Assembly (NCBI GenBank): GCA_024195585.1
Contig: SWBL01000349.1
Coordinates: forward strand, 1-53,263
From: Aureobasidium sp. EXF-3400
Taxonomy: Eukaryota; Ascomycota; Dothideomycetes; Dothideales; Saccotheciaceae
Direction: 5' to 3'
Length of the DNA stretch: 53,263 nucleotides
In this document: in pieces, positions 19,479 through 30,300 of the stretch
Numbering within the stretch: the first letter of the stretch is position 1
How the letters are laid out: each line of letters opens with the position of its first letter
Position numbers and translations under genes: made by a program
Notes under the pieces: generated by a model
What the model was told of the DNA's origin: nothing
The model's input: only the letters and a program-made list of their open reading frames with translations
Databases searched by the model: none

Positions 19479-22400
19479 TCAGTCCTTGAGCTGACTTCTC
19501 AACCCCAGGACCTCACGCTTCAACCTAGCATTCTCTCTCCTCAGTCGTCCAGCTTCATCTTGTGACTCTCGTACCTTAGTCTTCAGTTCGTCAACTCCCT
19601 GACCACTTCTGACAGACTTCAACACCCTCGCCAATTCATCGTTGAAACGTGCATATAGTGCTTCGTTTTCAGCATTGGCTTCACGGTACAACTCGTCCAA
19701 CTTTTTGGCTTTGGACTCGGATACCGCGAGTGACGAGAGAGCATCGGCTTGGATCTTGGCTACACGAGCTGCCACAGCATCGACCGAAGAAGAAAGAGAA
19801 GTCTCGAGGGATGAAAGTCGAGCACGGGCATCATGGCTGGATGGCTGAGCTTGAGCGGGTGAGTCGTTGCCACGAAGAACACTGTTGTGGCGATTCAAGG
19901 TCATCTCCTCGCCTATACGACTCAACTCATCTTGTAGAGTTGAATGTGCAGTGTCCAGAGCACGGTGTTCGTCTTGGAGACGCTCGCGTAGCTTTTGTGG
20001 TGATTGCATGCGCAGTTTCCTGGTAGGTGTACCACTAGGTGGTGGCGATTTTATCGTCACTTTAGCTGGAGTACCCGCTTGACCTGTCTTTATGCGCATT
20101 GCGTTGCCAGCCGTGGGGCGCTCTGACAATCCTGCTCTGGTGGTTGGTGTGGAAGGTGTCTTTGGTCTGTCGACCTTGGATGACAAGAGAGGGATGTTTG
20201 AGCTGCGTCGCAGTGTGGGGTGACCGCTGATACTGATATCGTCCACTTGCTTTGATCCACGACGTGCAAGGATGTTGTGACCATCCTCAACTTGCTTGGA
20301 ACCGCGACGTGCGAGTGGATAAAGTCCTTCATCGATGTGTTTCGAACCCCTTCTACCAATTGAATAGGGACTTTGAGTCGGATCCCCTACTTGCTTGCTA
20401 CCACGTCGTATAAGTGGACCAGGACTGGCGTCAAATTCTTCTGGCTGTTTGCTCAGACTTCTTGGCCTGGTTGAGGATGGTGATGGACTGGGCTGATTGA
20501 GAGGCGAATTCTCTTTACGGAAAGCTGATGGTAGTCTTGAGCGAGGTCGGTCGCTGATAGGCGAGCCCAGAGTTGAAGCAAGTGTAGGGATGCCACTGGT
20601 TCTGGTGAGTGTTGGTGAAGGAGATTTTGTCCTCTCCACTGGCTCTTTCGGCGAGCCTTCGAATGAGCGCATAGCTGACGGTGAGATAAAGGGCGACTCG
20701 TTCAACGTAAGCTCCAGGGATGTGAGGTCAGACAGCGAGCTACGCCGTTTCTTTCTATGAGGCAAAGGGTTTGGCGGACTGAGTGTCTCTCCTATGCTTC
20801 CGAGTAACGGACCGTTGTTCTGCCACATGGAGTCATGCGACATGGGTCTTTCAGGAGGTTGAGGCGATGGGCCCCTGCTTGGTCCTTCTTGAGAGAACGG
20901 TCTGATAGGCAATCCACCGTGACCGTCTGTAGTCTTCGCTCTTTGCATTGTACCTCTAGACAAGCTCGAGGGTTGGTCGGGAAGCCTAGTGCTCTTGCTC
21001 AAAGTACGCCACACCGATACCTTGTAGTCCTGTTCCGGTCTGCTCGTACTAGAACCAAATCCAAACTTCTTCCTGAAAGATGATGTGTTTGAAGTCAAGG
21101 ATGCGGTATTGGTGGAACGTGATCGACCATGCCCTCCTAGCGTAGGCCTTACCTCTCTAGGTTGTACCACTTCGCCAAACAAGGATTCGAGATCTTCCAC
21201 GAATCTATCGAGTAGTGACACAAAATCGTATGGATTGCCGTCAGGAACCAAGATCTCGACACACGCCGCAGTCAAGACACCGCGGTCACCATCGTTGCCG
21301 GTGCCATCCAACAGTTCGGCTAACAACTTGACGATCCCCCTCAATGCTCGTTGATTTGGAGGAGACATGTTGTGAAAGCTTTCCTTGAAGTACCGCTCGA
21401 AATCGACAGGGAACAAACTTTCGGCTTTAGTCTGAATGGTCTGAAGTTGAGTTGCTGTCATCACTGCGCCGACACCTTCTTTCCAAGCAACATTGAGGAA
21501 CTTCTCAAAAGCAGCAAAGAGAACATCGATGGATGACTGGGCTGCTACCACCATCATATTCGGGTCTTCCAGCAAAGAGTTGTATAGTTCATTGACAGAG
21601 AGCTCATTTGCACGAGACCTGCCTTGCACAACTTTTCCAACAATGTTGCCTTTGCGGGCAAGCAGCGCCAGAAGATAGGTATTCAGAGCATCCTCGAGTC
21701 TTTTGGAAGGGCTTGCCACGGAATTGTTTCTCTCTGGCGTTGCCGAAAGCTGCAGAGGTTGGTCGCGTGAAGTCGGTCGACTTCCATCTCTACTGCTTGG
21801 AAGAAGTAGAGGGATGTCCGAGAAGGCATTAGGCTGAGGAAGCTTTCGCGAAGTTGGAGTTTGACGTCCGTGTGTGGACTGAGAGAGAAAGTTGGAAATC
21901 ATCTTGACAGGAGACTTTGGGCGATGGTTCTCTTGACCAGAAGTCGGCTCTGGTAAAACCGATACTTCGGCTTCTTTCTTTTCGAATTCCAGATGCAGAT
22001 CATCCAAGACTTGCTGGTTACGAAGGACAAATGAAGAAGTGATAGCAGAATTTTTGGTCGAGAATCGCGATGTCAACAACCCGCTCAGCCGACGAATCAA
22101 GATAGAGAGAAATTCTCCTTCGTCAGCTTTATCGCGTGTAGCCATGGAGAAGGCGCTTTCGATAGATATACGCCACTGGCCCTTCTCGGACTTCTCCAAG
22201 GATACATTCGCCTCGAGTTGATTCTCCCCAACAGGTGTGAGATGCTCATGCTTGCTGGGGTCAATAATCACACGAATCCGAGCCGATTCTGATGGGTTCT
22301 CATGGTGATGCCTTTGGCATCCTTCGAAGATGGCATTGAACAGATTGAGCTCTCCACCAGCGATCTGAGCACTGCGAACTTCCCACTTTCCACTCTCACG

Positions 22401-24299
22401 CTCCTCTTCTGTAAAACGGCCTTCGACTTGGGCTTTAGTCCACTCCTCTTGGAATTTAGATGCCTTTCCAGAATAGGATCCCTCAAGCAGATATACACGC
22501 TGCTCACATGCAATGCCAGGATCCGGACCAGGTGACAGAGGCATGATGGTTATGGCGCGGTTATCCAGATATTCCGTCACAGTGGTGTCTTGCAAGCTGA
22601 ACGAATCGACAAAGTGCAAAGACGGCGGCGTGATTGGGCGAGTCGAATCACGCCGGTCCTCGAGCAACGGCTTTCCGAGTTCTGACAACAAGGCTCGTGC
22701 AGACATGGCCATCTGCGTTCGCTTCTCCACGAAGATGGTACAGTCGGTGAACAACATGAGATAGCCTGAGCTCCCGCGGCTATGACCGTCCTCGAAAGGA
22801 GGGAACATCTCCACCACATCCACTATAGTGATCAGTCGGCCTACAGATTCAATATCTTCCGGCCATGACTTGACAATACGTTGCAGACGTTCCCATATGT
22901 TTGTTTCCTGGGCGCCCGGTGCATCTTGCGAGCAGATCTCCGAGACAATGTCTCGAGCTTTGAGCAGTAGTTTAAGTGCGGGATGAGCTACCGGAAGCTG
23001 CTTTGCGATGCTATCGATATACAGGGTGTAGCGTGGTAAACGTTGTACTGGCTCGATCAGTAGGGAATTCAGACGCTTTTCGCCAAAATCCTGAATCTTG
23101 TCAAGAATGCTTGCATCTCCGATCCGCGTCAATCTCCTCATCAGTCGTGGGAATCTTGAGTGGGCTTGCGTGTAGGAGGGATAGCACTCAGCAAACTTCG
23201 GAAACCATTCAATCAAACACTTTGCAAACTCTGTCAGTCCAATAGTGTCTGATATAGGCTCATCGCGAGAGGTTTCCTCAGTAGTGTCTGTCAGATCCAG
23301 AATGGTCGAGTCTTCGGTATCGTCCAGAACGCGACGAATAGCCTCGAGAAAGGCCGAGTTCAGCTCGAGCATCTTGTCAAGAAAGGGAGGAAAGAGATCG
23401 TTAATCGTGCGTTCCATAGGATTCGAAACAGGTATAGCGTCGTTGTGAACAATCTGTCGCAGATCGGAAGCAATGTCGTTTACCAGGATGGAGAGTTTGT
23501 TGATGTAATTAGACTCGGTGTCGACTAGCTCACTCATCTCCTTGCGGGCCACGTCGCGCTGATCCCTGAGGAAAGCCTGACTACGGCCTATGGCGGTGGG
23601 TTTCGAAGGAGCTCTTCGTAGCTTAGAGGTCGGCAGAAAGGCGGGTTCGCCTAGAAGCTTGATAAATGGTGCATAATCTCCATATCGACGGGCACACAGC
23701 TCGTCTTCGTCAACATTCTCTTGCTCAGGCTCTTGATCCTCAATATTGACAGGCTCGATAGATCCAGGAGGCAGAACGACGTCCAAGTCCAGCCAAGATA
23801 CGGTTTGTTCGCTGAGAGAACGTTGAATATCGTTGATGATCTCGTCAAGGTTATCGACCTTGTTCATACGGGTGGCTAGGATGGCGACGTGGGCGTCACT
23901 GAAGAGGGCGAAAGCAGAGGCAGCCTTCCTGGAGGGGCATGCTTGTGCGACCCAGGCATCTCTTGAAGGCCTGGGGACTTCGGCAAAGTACTTGGACAGA
24001 CCAAAGGCCAGACCACGACAGACCTCGTCACCCTGTTCCTCTCGTGGGAGCGAATTGACGGCGGCGTAGTAAGGAGCATTGGGCGAGATGCTGACACGGG
24101 GATAGGACTCGAAGCCGGCGGGGGTGAAGACGTGGATCTGGATGCGCGAGGTAGCGGCCGAGATGGAGGGGGCAGGACCGTAGAAGACGAGGATGGGCGA
24201 ATTGGACAGAAGTGGGTCGGTGGTGTGGAAGAGAGTTAGCTCGCCGGTGAGGGCGGCTATGGCCGGGGTAACAACGACCATTGGGAGAATGTCAGACAC
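19479..24299 (-). CDS. BUD3: Rho guanine nucleotide exchange factor, Bud3-like
   Basis: One uninterrupted exon, 1606 residues. The start MSDILPMVVVTP is the first ATG; a second lies six codons on. The N-terminal region (LTLFHTTDPLLSNSPILVFY, then FESYPRVSISPNAPYYAAVN) is of a kind I associate with fungal Bud3-type RhoGEFs. A DH domain spans about 250-455 (RKEMSELVDTESNYINKL; signature LIEPVQRLPRYTLYIDSIAK). Length and DH position match yeast Bud3. The middle is a long Ser/Pro-rich disordered tail. Coiled coils lie near 1425-1460 and 1570-1606 (RLRRENARLKREVLGLRS). Bud3 orthologues in filamentous fungi activate Rho4 at septation sites. Residues 1298-1353 carry four RRGSK boxes, each a PKA-type consensus. 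The DH domain is certain; Bud3 orthology is likely but not proved. Confidence 0.85.
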   Translation of the reverse strand: MSDILPMVVVTPAIAALTGELTLFHTTDPLLSNSPILVFYGPAPSISAATSRIQIHVFTPAGFESYPRVSISPNAPYYAAVNSLPREEQGDEVCRGLAFGLSKYFAEVPRPSRDAWVAQACPSRKAASAFALFSDAHVAILATRMNKVDNLDEIINDIQRSLSEQTVSWLDLDVVLPPGSIEPVNIEDQEPEQENVDEDELCARRYGDYAPFIKLLGEPAFLPTSKLRRAPSKPTAIGRSQAFLRDQRDVARKEMSELVDTESNYINKLSILVNDIASDLRQIVHNDAIPVSNPMERTINDLFPPFLDKMLELNSAFLEAIRRVLDDTEDSTILDLTDTTEETSRDEPISDTIGLTEFAKCLIEWFPKFAECYPSYTQAHSRFPRLMRRLTRIGDASILDKIQDFGEKRLNSLLIEPVQRLPRYTLYIDSIAKQLPVAHPALKLLLKARDIVSEICSQDAPGAQETNIWERLQRIVKSWPEDIESVGRLITIVDVVEMFPPFEDGHSRGSSGYLMLFTDCTIFVEKRTQMAMSARALLSELGKPLLEDRRDSTRPITPPSLHFVDSFSLQDTTVTEYLDNRAITIMPLSPGPDPGIACEQRVYLLEGSYSGKASKFQEEWTKAQVEGRFTEEERESGKWEVRSAQIAGGELNLFNAIFEGCQRHHHENPSESARIRVIIDPSKHEHLTPVGENQLEANVSLEKSEKGQWRISIESAFSMATRDKADEGEFLSILIRRLSGLLTSRFSTKNSAITSSFVLRNQQVLDDLHLEFEKKEAEVSVLPEPTSGQENHRPKSPVKMISNFLSQSTHGRQTPTSRKLPQPNAFSDIPLLLPSSRDGSRPTSRDQPLQLSATPERNNSVASPSKRLEDALNTYLLALLARKGNIVGKVVQGRSRANELSVNELYNSLLEDPNMMVVAAQSSIDVLFAAFEKFLNVAWKEGVGAVMTATQLQTIQTKAESLFPVDFERYFKESFHNMSPPNQRALRGIVKLLAELLDGTGNDGDRGVLTAACVEILVPDGNPYDFVSLLDRFVEDLESLFGEVVQPREVRPTLGGHGRSRSTNTASLTSNTSSFRKKFGFGSSTSRPEQDYKVSVWRTLSKSTRLPDQPSSLSRGTMQRAKTTDGHGGLPIRPFSQEGPSRGPSPQPPERPMSHDSMWQNNGPLLGSIGETLSPPNPLPHRKKRRSSLSDLTSLELTLNESPFISPSAMRSFEGSPKEPVERTKSPSPTLTRTSGIPTLASTLGSPISDRPRSRLPSAFRKENSPLNQPSPSPSSTRPRSLSKQPEEFDASPGPLIRRGSKQVGDPTQSPYSIGRRGSKHIDEGLYPLARRGSKQVEDGHNILARRGSKQVDDISISGHPTLRRSSNIPLLSSKVDRPKTPSTPTTRAGLSERPTAGNAMRIKTGQAGTPAKVTIKSPPPSGTPTRKLRMQSPQKLRERLQDEHRALDTAHSTLQDELSRIGEEMTLNRHNSVLRGNDSPAQAQPSSHDARARLSSLETSLSSSVDAVAARVAKIQADALSSLAVSESKAKKLDELYREANAENEALYARFNDELARVLKSVRSGQGVDELKTKVRESQDEAGRLRRENARLKREVLGLRSQLKD
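20250..20408 (-). repeat. Four RRGSK repeats inside the RhoGEF (possible PKA sites)
   Basis: Boxes at 20394-20408, 20340-20354, 20295-20309 and 20250-20264, spaced 18, 15 and 15 codons. Each reads RRGSK at protein level, followed by Q-V or H-I and an acidic pair. Codons differ at almost every position between copies, so this is not a recent DNA duplication. Confidence 0.8.
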
Positions 24300-24701
24300 T
24301 GGCGAGGTAGTCGCGATACAAGCTCATGGCCGGTTGTCGGAAAAGTAAACAAAGCGGACGAGGACCAGCCTTCGAGCCAGGTGATGGGAGAGCGAGCGAG
24401 GACGGCGACCGGGCGGACAGAAACAAAAAACAACAAGAGGTCGACGCGAGGGGGGTGTCGGATGGCCGTCGGGTGTATACAGACAGATACTAGGGCATGG
24501 ACTGGGTCACACACCGTTTGTTGTTGCAACCGTCGGCGATATTGATCTCTCGGCCCGCACTGCCGAAGAACTAGTTTGTATGCTTCCCGCTTTCCTGGTG
24601 TTTTGTTTGCGGGGAAAGAGAAGTCGCGATCGCGTCAAGGCTGGAGCTGGAGGCTGGAAGCGGTCGCAAGAGGAAGGCGCAAAAAAAGTCAGCAAGCAAC
24701 C
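24300..24701. other. Divergent promoter region, RhoGEF / DCC1
   Basis: 402 bp between two starts, GC-rich. An upstream in-frame extension of the DCC1 frame reaches 24576, but it is not family-like and looks like 5' UTR. Confidence 0.4.
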
Positions 24702-25769
24702 ATGTCTTCGCAGCCAATCTCGGGCACGCCCTTCTCAGTCGCCGCCGACCTGCAGCCGTGTCGTCTACTGGAGCTGCCCCCGGATCTACTCGAATACCTC
24801 AGCGCCTCCAATGCCCCCACCCTGAGCTTCAAAGCCAGAGACGCGACAGATCCCGAAGCCTTTCTGACCACAAAAGACAAGACCTACCTCATACGCCAGG
24901 TCCACACCTCCAACACTCTCTACGTCACATCTCCCTCTCACAACGCACCAGGGACCACCGCCATCTCGAAATGTCCCTTCGCCCTTGAGTGTCTGCCTGC
25001 TCCTGTCCGTCATGCCGAATCCACCCTCCGCTCCCTCTTGATCCCTTTCGCCGAACCCCAAGACACAGACATCCGTCCTTCCAACCCCCAGTCCAAGAGC
25101 TACGTCTTTGCGCACACCCCAATGAGCCATGACGAGTGTCAGACCGTCTGGAAAGACCTAGTCGCCTTTGAGCACTCTGGCCAGAGCTTTCGTCCCACTG
25201 CCGCTGCCCTCACAAAAATCTGGAAATGGTTGCTGGAGATTGCATACGCGAATGCTGTCAATCTGGCAGAGCCTGTACAGAATGATGTCATTAACAAGAT
25301 GCTCGACGGAGAGGACGAGTGGCCAAGCACTTTGGTCGACGCCATCTTCCTGAAGCTGTCCGCAAACCATCAAGATTTGCTACAGCTCCAGCAGCAGGCC
25401 ACTGTCAAATGGGTAGGCACCAACACGCTGGAGTCACATCGCCAGAACAACAAGCAATCGTTCTTGGAAACCTCGCTGTTCCTGGACGCTTGGAAAGACG
25501 CCCTCCCTGAGACATGGCGGTCTGGAGTGTCTCTTGACATGCTGAAGGCAAGCCGACATGGTTGCAATGATGAGACACAGCTAACTCTCCTACAGGGCCT
25601 ATACAAGCTATCAGGCGGCGGAAAACGCATCGAGTTCGTTCACAACCAAAGTGCCCATGTCGAGGATTCCACTGCTGGCGCAACCAAGCCGTCGGCAACT
25701 ACAACTGCTGGAAAGAGGAAATGGCACGAGAAATTCGCCGCGGCGAGAAAGCAAGGCAAGCCGTCCTGA
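24702..25769 (+). CDS. DCC1: Dcc1, sister chromatid cohesion subunit of the Ctf18-RFC clamp loader
   Basis: Single exon, 355 residues from the ATG at 24702 (CAACC-ATG-TCT). The frame is open upstream, but the family N-terminus begins here (FSVAADLQPCRLLELPPDLL). Dcc1 binds Ctf8 and Ctf18 in an alternative RFC that loads PCNA and supports cohesion at replication forks. The strongest landmark is the conserved block AFLTTKDKTYLIRQVHTSNT followed by a beta-rich N-terminal half. The winged-helix C-terminal region follows (LFLDAWKDALPETWRSGVSL, then MLKASRHGC). The C-terminus is basic (AGKRKWHEKFAAARKQGKPS). The next gene ends only 45 bp beyond the stop, on the other strand, so the 3' UTRs must overlap. 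Confidence 0.88.
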   Translation: MSSQPISGTPFSVAADLQPCRLLELPPDLLEYLSASNAPTLSFKARDATDPEAFLTTKDKTYLIRQVHTSNTLYVTSPSHNAPGTTAISKCPFALECLPAPVRHAESTLRSLLIPFAEPQDTDIRPSNPQSKSYVFAHTPMSHDECQTVWKDLVAFEHSGQSFRPTAAALTKIWKWLLEIAYANAVNLAEPVQNDVINKMLDGEDEWPSTLVDAIFLKLSANHQDLLQLQQQATVKWVGTNTLESHRQNNKQSFLETSLFLDAWKDALPETWRSGVSLDMLKASRHGCNDETQLTLLQGLYKLSGGGKRIEFVHNQSAHVEDSTAGATKPSATTTAGKRKWHEKFAAARKQGKPS

Positions 25770-25814
25770 ACAACGAACGGGAAAATCTATACGGGGTTCT
25801 TCAAATCATGCTCT

Positions 25815-26560
25815 CTATATGGGTATCCTCGCCATCTCGGCCGGCGTCCAGTACCGTCTCATGTTCTCTGCCCGAAGTTCATGCACCTCATCGTCAAGGT
25901 GTTGCCACAGGACCTTGCCAAATGTGTCCAGGATTGCCTTCATCTCTTCCATGCGCAGCTCTTTCTCTCCACTTCGACATTGACCGAGATACTCCTCAAA
26001 CTTGTCGAGTCCGTTGTGGATTTGTTTGTGCTGAGTGAGCAACTCGAGCTCCTTCTTGAAGGCTGGCATCTTGCGGGCGAGAACGGGGAAGATGTGGCGC
26101 TCTTCAATAGTATGATGGATGGTCAAGTGGTGGCAGAAGTCGTCTCCCACGCCGATGAATTGGCGGATCGACATGCCAGCCGGTCGCTTCTTGCTTTCGC
26201 ACGCGCCGTACAACAGATTCCACGTCCTACGGAAATTCTCATGCTTCACGCCATTAGCTGAAATTAAGGAAGGGAGGTGTTGATAGTCGAGATACGTACA
26301 AACATATCCATGTGCTCTGCCATTCTGTTGTATACTCTGAACTCCTGTGGCGACAACTTGGGCAAGTCCTGCTCTTCCTGTTTGGGCGCAGCAGCACTCG
26401 TGGGCTCGGAAGCCTTGGGGATCTGTTGCTCCATCTTCTCGAATGGCTTCTCCATGTTGCTGAACAATCTTGTGCTTGTTGTGAATGTGCGGGTATTGCG
26501 ATTAAGAGTATGTGGTTTGCTGTAGAGTGAAGACAGCGATTTGGTGAAAGCCTTGCGCAT
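25815..26560 (-). CDS. Hemerythrin-like (HHE) domain protein with mitochondrial-type leader
   Basis: Two exons (26560-26300, 26243-25815), 229 residues. The start MRKAFTKSLSSLYSKPHTLN has no acidic residue and many Arg/Lys/Ser, as in a mitochondrial presequence; another possible start is the ATG at MEKPFEKMEQ. The four-helix di-iron fold is indicated by His88 (MFHENF), His126/His130 region (DFCHHLTIHHTIEERHIFP with Glu134 and His137), His159/His163 (LLTQHKQIHN) and His202/Glu206 (WQHLDDEVHEL). Family members bind a di-iron centre and sense or buffer oxygen, NO or iron; fungal members are uncharacterised. The 56-bp intron (26244-26299) has a GTACGT donor and a GCTAAT branch; splicing creates MDMFHENFRRTW. 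A nearer acceptor would break the frame. Confidence 0.85.
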
Positions 26561-26874
26561 AAGGGTTTGGCAGCAGAAAATATGTCGAGAATACTTCGAT
26601 TATAGGGACGGCAGATGAGTGTCGCATCTTCTTGATGCTCCTCGGACCCCGAAATTACCAATTCTGGGGATTCAATGGGTGTTAATGAGTGCTAATTAGT
26701 CACATATTCTGCCGTCATGGCCGAGCGAGGGCGACATCAAATTCATCTCACGCGCCTCGAGTCATGGAGTGATAATAATTTCTCTTCTAGACATGTCCAA
26801 AGGAAACAAAAGATATTAACTCTTGCTTTGAGTAATCAGTTATAGCTACAAGCCACTATTGAGAAAACACATAT
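26561..26874. other. Intergenic, upstream of the hemerythrin gene
   Basis: AT-rich. No gene is visible. Confidence 0.4.
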
Positions 26875-27215
26875 TTAATAAATTATTTGTTCGTCGCGAG
26901 ATTGACTTTTGACGAATCGCCAGCCACCTGAGCTTGAACTTTCGGTCGATCCTTCAAGCGTCGACGTGTTTTGGAAAGTGAACGCGACTTGACCATCCAT
27001 TCCATCTAACGAGAACTCGACTCGACTCGACTCGAATTGTATAACATTTTGCAGTAAAGGAACACAGCGAAAGTCATTGGATAGTTTGCGTATGATTCCC
27101 GCAGCATTCAGACTTGTTTTGATGGTCTTCACGCCGCCCCAAGCTCTCAATCAGCAACAATTGTTTTCAGAGTGATGGCATGAGCTTACAACAACCTTTC
27201 TCTACCTTGACTCAT
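26875..27215 (-). CDS. Possible small two-exon gene, unknown product (about 94 aa)
   Basis: Low-confidence model. A 91-codon open frame ends at 26875 but lacks its own ATG. Upstream, a short exon ATG-AGT-CAA-G (about 27215-27206) followed by GTAGAG can be spliced over about 62 bp to an AG preceded by GCTGAT. This gives MSQAWGGVKTIKTSLNAAGI and continues to the stop. The product would be hydrophilic and end SQSRDEQIIY. It contains a (CTCGA)4 run that codes for ESSRVE. I know no family for it. It could equally be a chance frame in the promoter region of the SNF2 gene. Confidence 0.3.
27016..27035. repeat. Short tandem repeat (CTCGA)4
   Basis: Four perfect copies of a 5-bp unit, lying inside the possible small gene. 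Confidence 0.9.
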
Positions 27216-27397
27216 TCTTCTCGTCCGAAACGAGTCGGCGGTATCAATTCGAATATCCGCATCACCAGGGCATCATAAACAATCTCTACTTCTCTTTGGA
27301 CTTCGTCTCGGCATTTTCATCGAAAGATTGATGGATTGATTGATCGACCACAGACCTCCGCTCACTTGTTTGATCTATCTCAGCCGCATTCGCAGTC

Positions 27398-30300
27398 ATG
27401 GTGAACCAGTCACTGCCACTCCAGAGTCCTTTGGGATCCAGCATTCGACCGCCAGCACCCAAACGGCAGCGATTGTCCGCGTCAGGTCTCCTGTCGTTGT
27501 TCAAACCAAGGCAGAAGCCTTTGTCAGTACCAATGAGCCCTCTCCAGTCTAACGCGATGCCAGAAGACGTAAAATCTTCGAGCGCAATTGACACTCCTGC
27601 GGAAGCTTCACCCAACCCCAAGGACGCCGATGCTGTCGAGAATGATGACGAGGACATGCTCTCTAATATTGATGTTGCGAGTCCAGCCAAACTCAACGCT
27701 ATCACTCCAAGCAGAACTTTGCCTCCGAGAGCTGCCCGGTCCAAAGTCGAGTACAACTATTCACCGCGCCCAAAGACTCCAAAAACCCAATCCCCCAAGA
27801 CGAAAACGCCCAGGTCCAAATCCAAGAGGCAACAGATTGCTGACAACCGCGTTCTGGACTCTGACATGATCGTCGAGGAGACTACAACAAAGACCAAGGC
27901 TAAGGCACCACGAGTTATCAAGGCTGATACTGTGCGAAACCGCGTACGCGAAGAGATTGCCACAACGACGAAAGCAAAGCGTGATGCATTCCTCATCCAA
28001 CACAAGGAATACTTCTTACCGCTGCTGCCCTCCAACAACTACATCTCCAAGTTGCTTCAGGCCAACGATACGCACCAGGACTACGTACCGTATACCCCTC
28101 TGGACAAGCAACCTACCGATGTGGTTGCCACAATGAAGCCCTATCAGCTTACTGGCCTGTCGTTCCTGGCCAACATGTACGAGAACGCAATGCCTGCAAT
28201 CTTGGGCGATGAAATGGGTCTGGGAAAGACATTGCAAACACTCTCGCTGATTCAACACCTTGAGGAGACCCATCCTAGCCCAGTCGGTATCGCTCGACCC
28301 TACCTGGTTGTCTGTCCTCTCAGTGTCTTGGGTTCGTGGTGCGATGAAGCTCGAAAGTGGACTCCAAAGCTCAAGGTCCTTCGCTTCCACGGCTCAACTT
28401 CTGAGCGTAACGAGGTGAAGCTGATGGCTTCCGGAGTGACCGACAGATATGGAAATGCTACCGGACGCAACAAGAGCAAGCGGGGGGATGTCTCTGTGCC
28501 CACAAACGAAGGCTCTGGAACCGTTTTCGACATCATGGTCACCAACTATGAGACCTTCCAGTCAGAGGCTTCTTGGTTCAAGCAAGCATTCGTATGGCGT
28601 TATTGTATTCTGGACGAGGGACACAAGATCAAAAACGACAAGACAAACATTTCGCTCGCTTTGCAAGGTCTGCAAGCTGAACATCGTTTGTTGCTTACCG
28701 GAACACCTCTGCAGAACGACCTGCGCGAAATGTGGGCCTTGCTCCACTGGCTGTACCCGAACGTCTTCATCGACAAAACCGCGGACCTGTTCAAAGAAGC
28801 ATTCGATATCGGCCGTGGCCAGGTTGACTCGAGTTTCATGGACCATGCACGTCATTTGCTCGAACTTGTCATGATTCGAAGAATGAAGAGCAGTCCTGGT
28901 GTTGACCTGGGGTTGCCTCCGAAGAACGAGGTCTTGCTATACATCCCATTGACGCCGCTCCAACGATTTTGGTACACGAGATTACTCACCAAAGCTGGTG
29001 GCACACTGCTGGATGACATATTTGGCAACGTCAAGCAGAAGGAACACGAAGCAATGATCAAAGAGATCGAGGAGGATGGTCAACTCGATCAGGTCAAAGA
29101 GACGGACAACGACTTCACTAGTCAGAGCCGCGCTCTTATCCAGCAGGCTATATCGAACGAAGCGACTGGAGAGAAGGACACATCCGCTTACAAGAAGTTG
29201 ATGAACATTGTCATGCAGCTGCGCAAGACATGTGTGACTCCTTACATGATCAAAGGCGCCGCTCCAGATCCTTACTACTACGGCGATCATATCATGCATG
29301 CCTCCGGAAAGTTCATCGTCTTGAACAAGATCATCGATGAGCTCGTCGTGAAACAAGGAAAGAAGATACTCATTTTCTCGGGCTTCACCTCTGCTCTCGA
29401 TTATTGCGAAGATCTCCTTGCCACGAAGGGCAGTAACCAACACGATGCACCCTTCCGCCATGTGCGTTTCGATGGCAGTACCCAACGAGCAGTTCGTAAC
29501 CTGCAAATTAGACTGTTCAACGACAAGTCTTCAGAGTACAAGGTCATGCTCATCTCTACCCGCGCAGGTGGTCTTGGTCTCAACCTCACTGCCGCAAGCG
29601 ACGTTATCTTCCTGGATGAAGACTGGAACCCACAAGTCACGCTCCAAGCAGAAGCCCGCTCTCATCGCATTGGCCAAACCAAGCCTGTGACCATCTACAA
29701 GTTGTTGAGTTCTGGCACTGTGGAAGAGCAGATGATGGGCCGAATCAGAAAGAAGCTGTATCTCTCTGCAAAGATAACCGAATCCATGCAAGACATTCAT
29801 TCCACAACTCAACCGCAGAAGAGAAAGAGGGCTGCCGAGCAAGACGAGACCTCGGCAGACGATGGTCCTGAACTTGGTTTCTCACAGTTGAAGAGCTTGA
29901 TTCGTCGTGGCGCTACTACACTGAGTCATCCGGAAATCGACGTGAGTGAGATGGTCACTTGGGACCTCGAAACAATCATCGAAAAGTGCAAGGATAAGCC
30001 AATCGACCCTCATGTCAACGGCGAATCTGAGGAGGCCACCGAAAAGGAGTGGTTGGCTAAGATGGAGCGAGTTGAGAGCACTGTGCTCAATGGTGTCAAG
30101 TACCAGAAGAACGTTGAAAAATCAGCTGCAGCTGCTACCGACCTCTCTCGTGCAGATCGCCGAGTAGACAAGAACACGACAGTCATGGTCAACGGCTTCG
30201 CTATCAACAAAGAAAGCATGAACTGTGGCGATTGGGAGGCGGTACCAACACTTGCAGGCAAAGACCCCCGACTTGCCGATCCCAAGCGCGAGAAAGCAGC

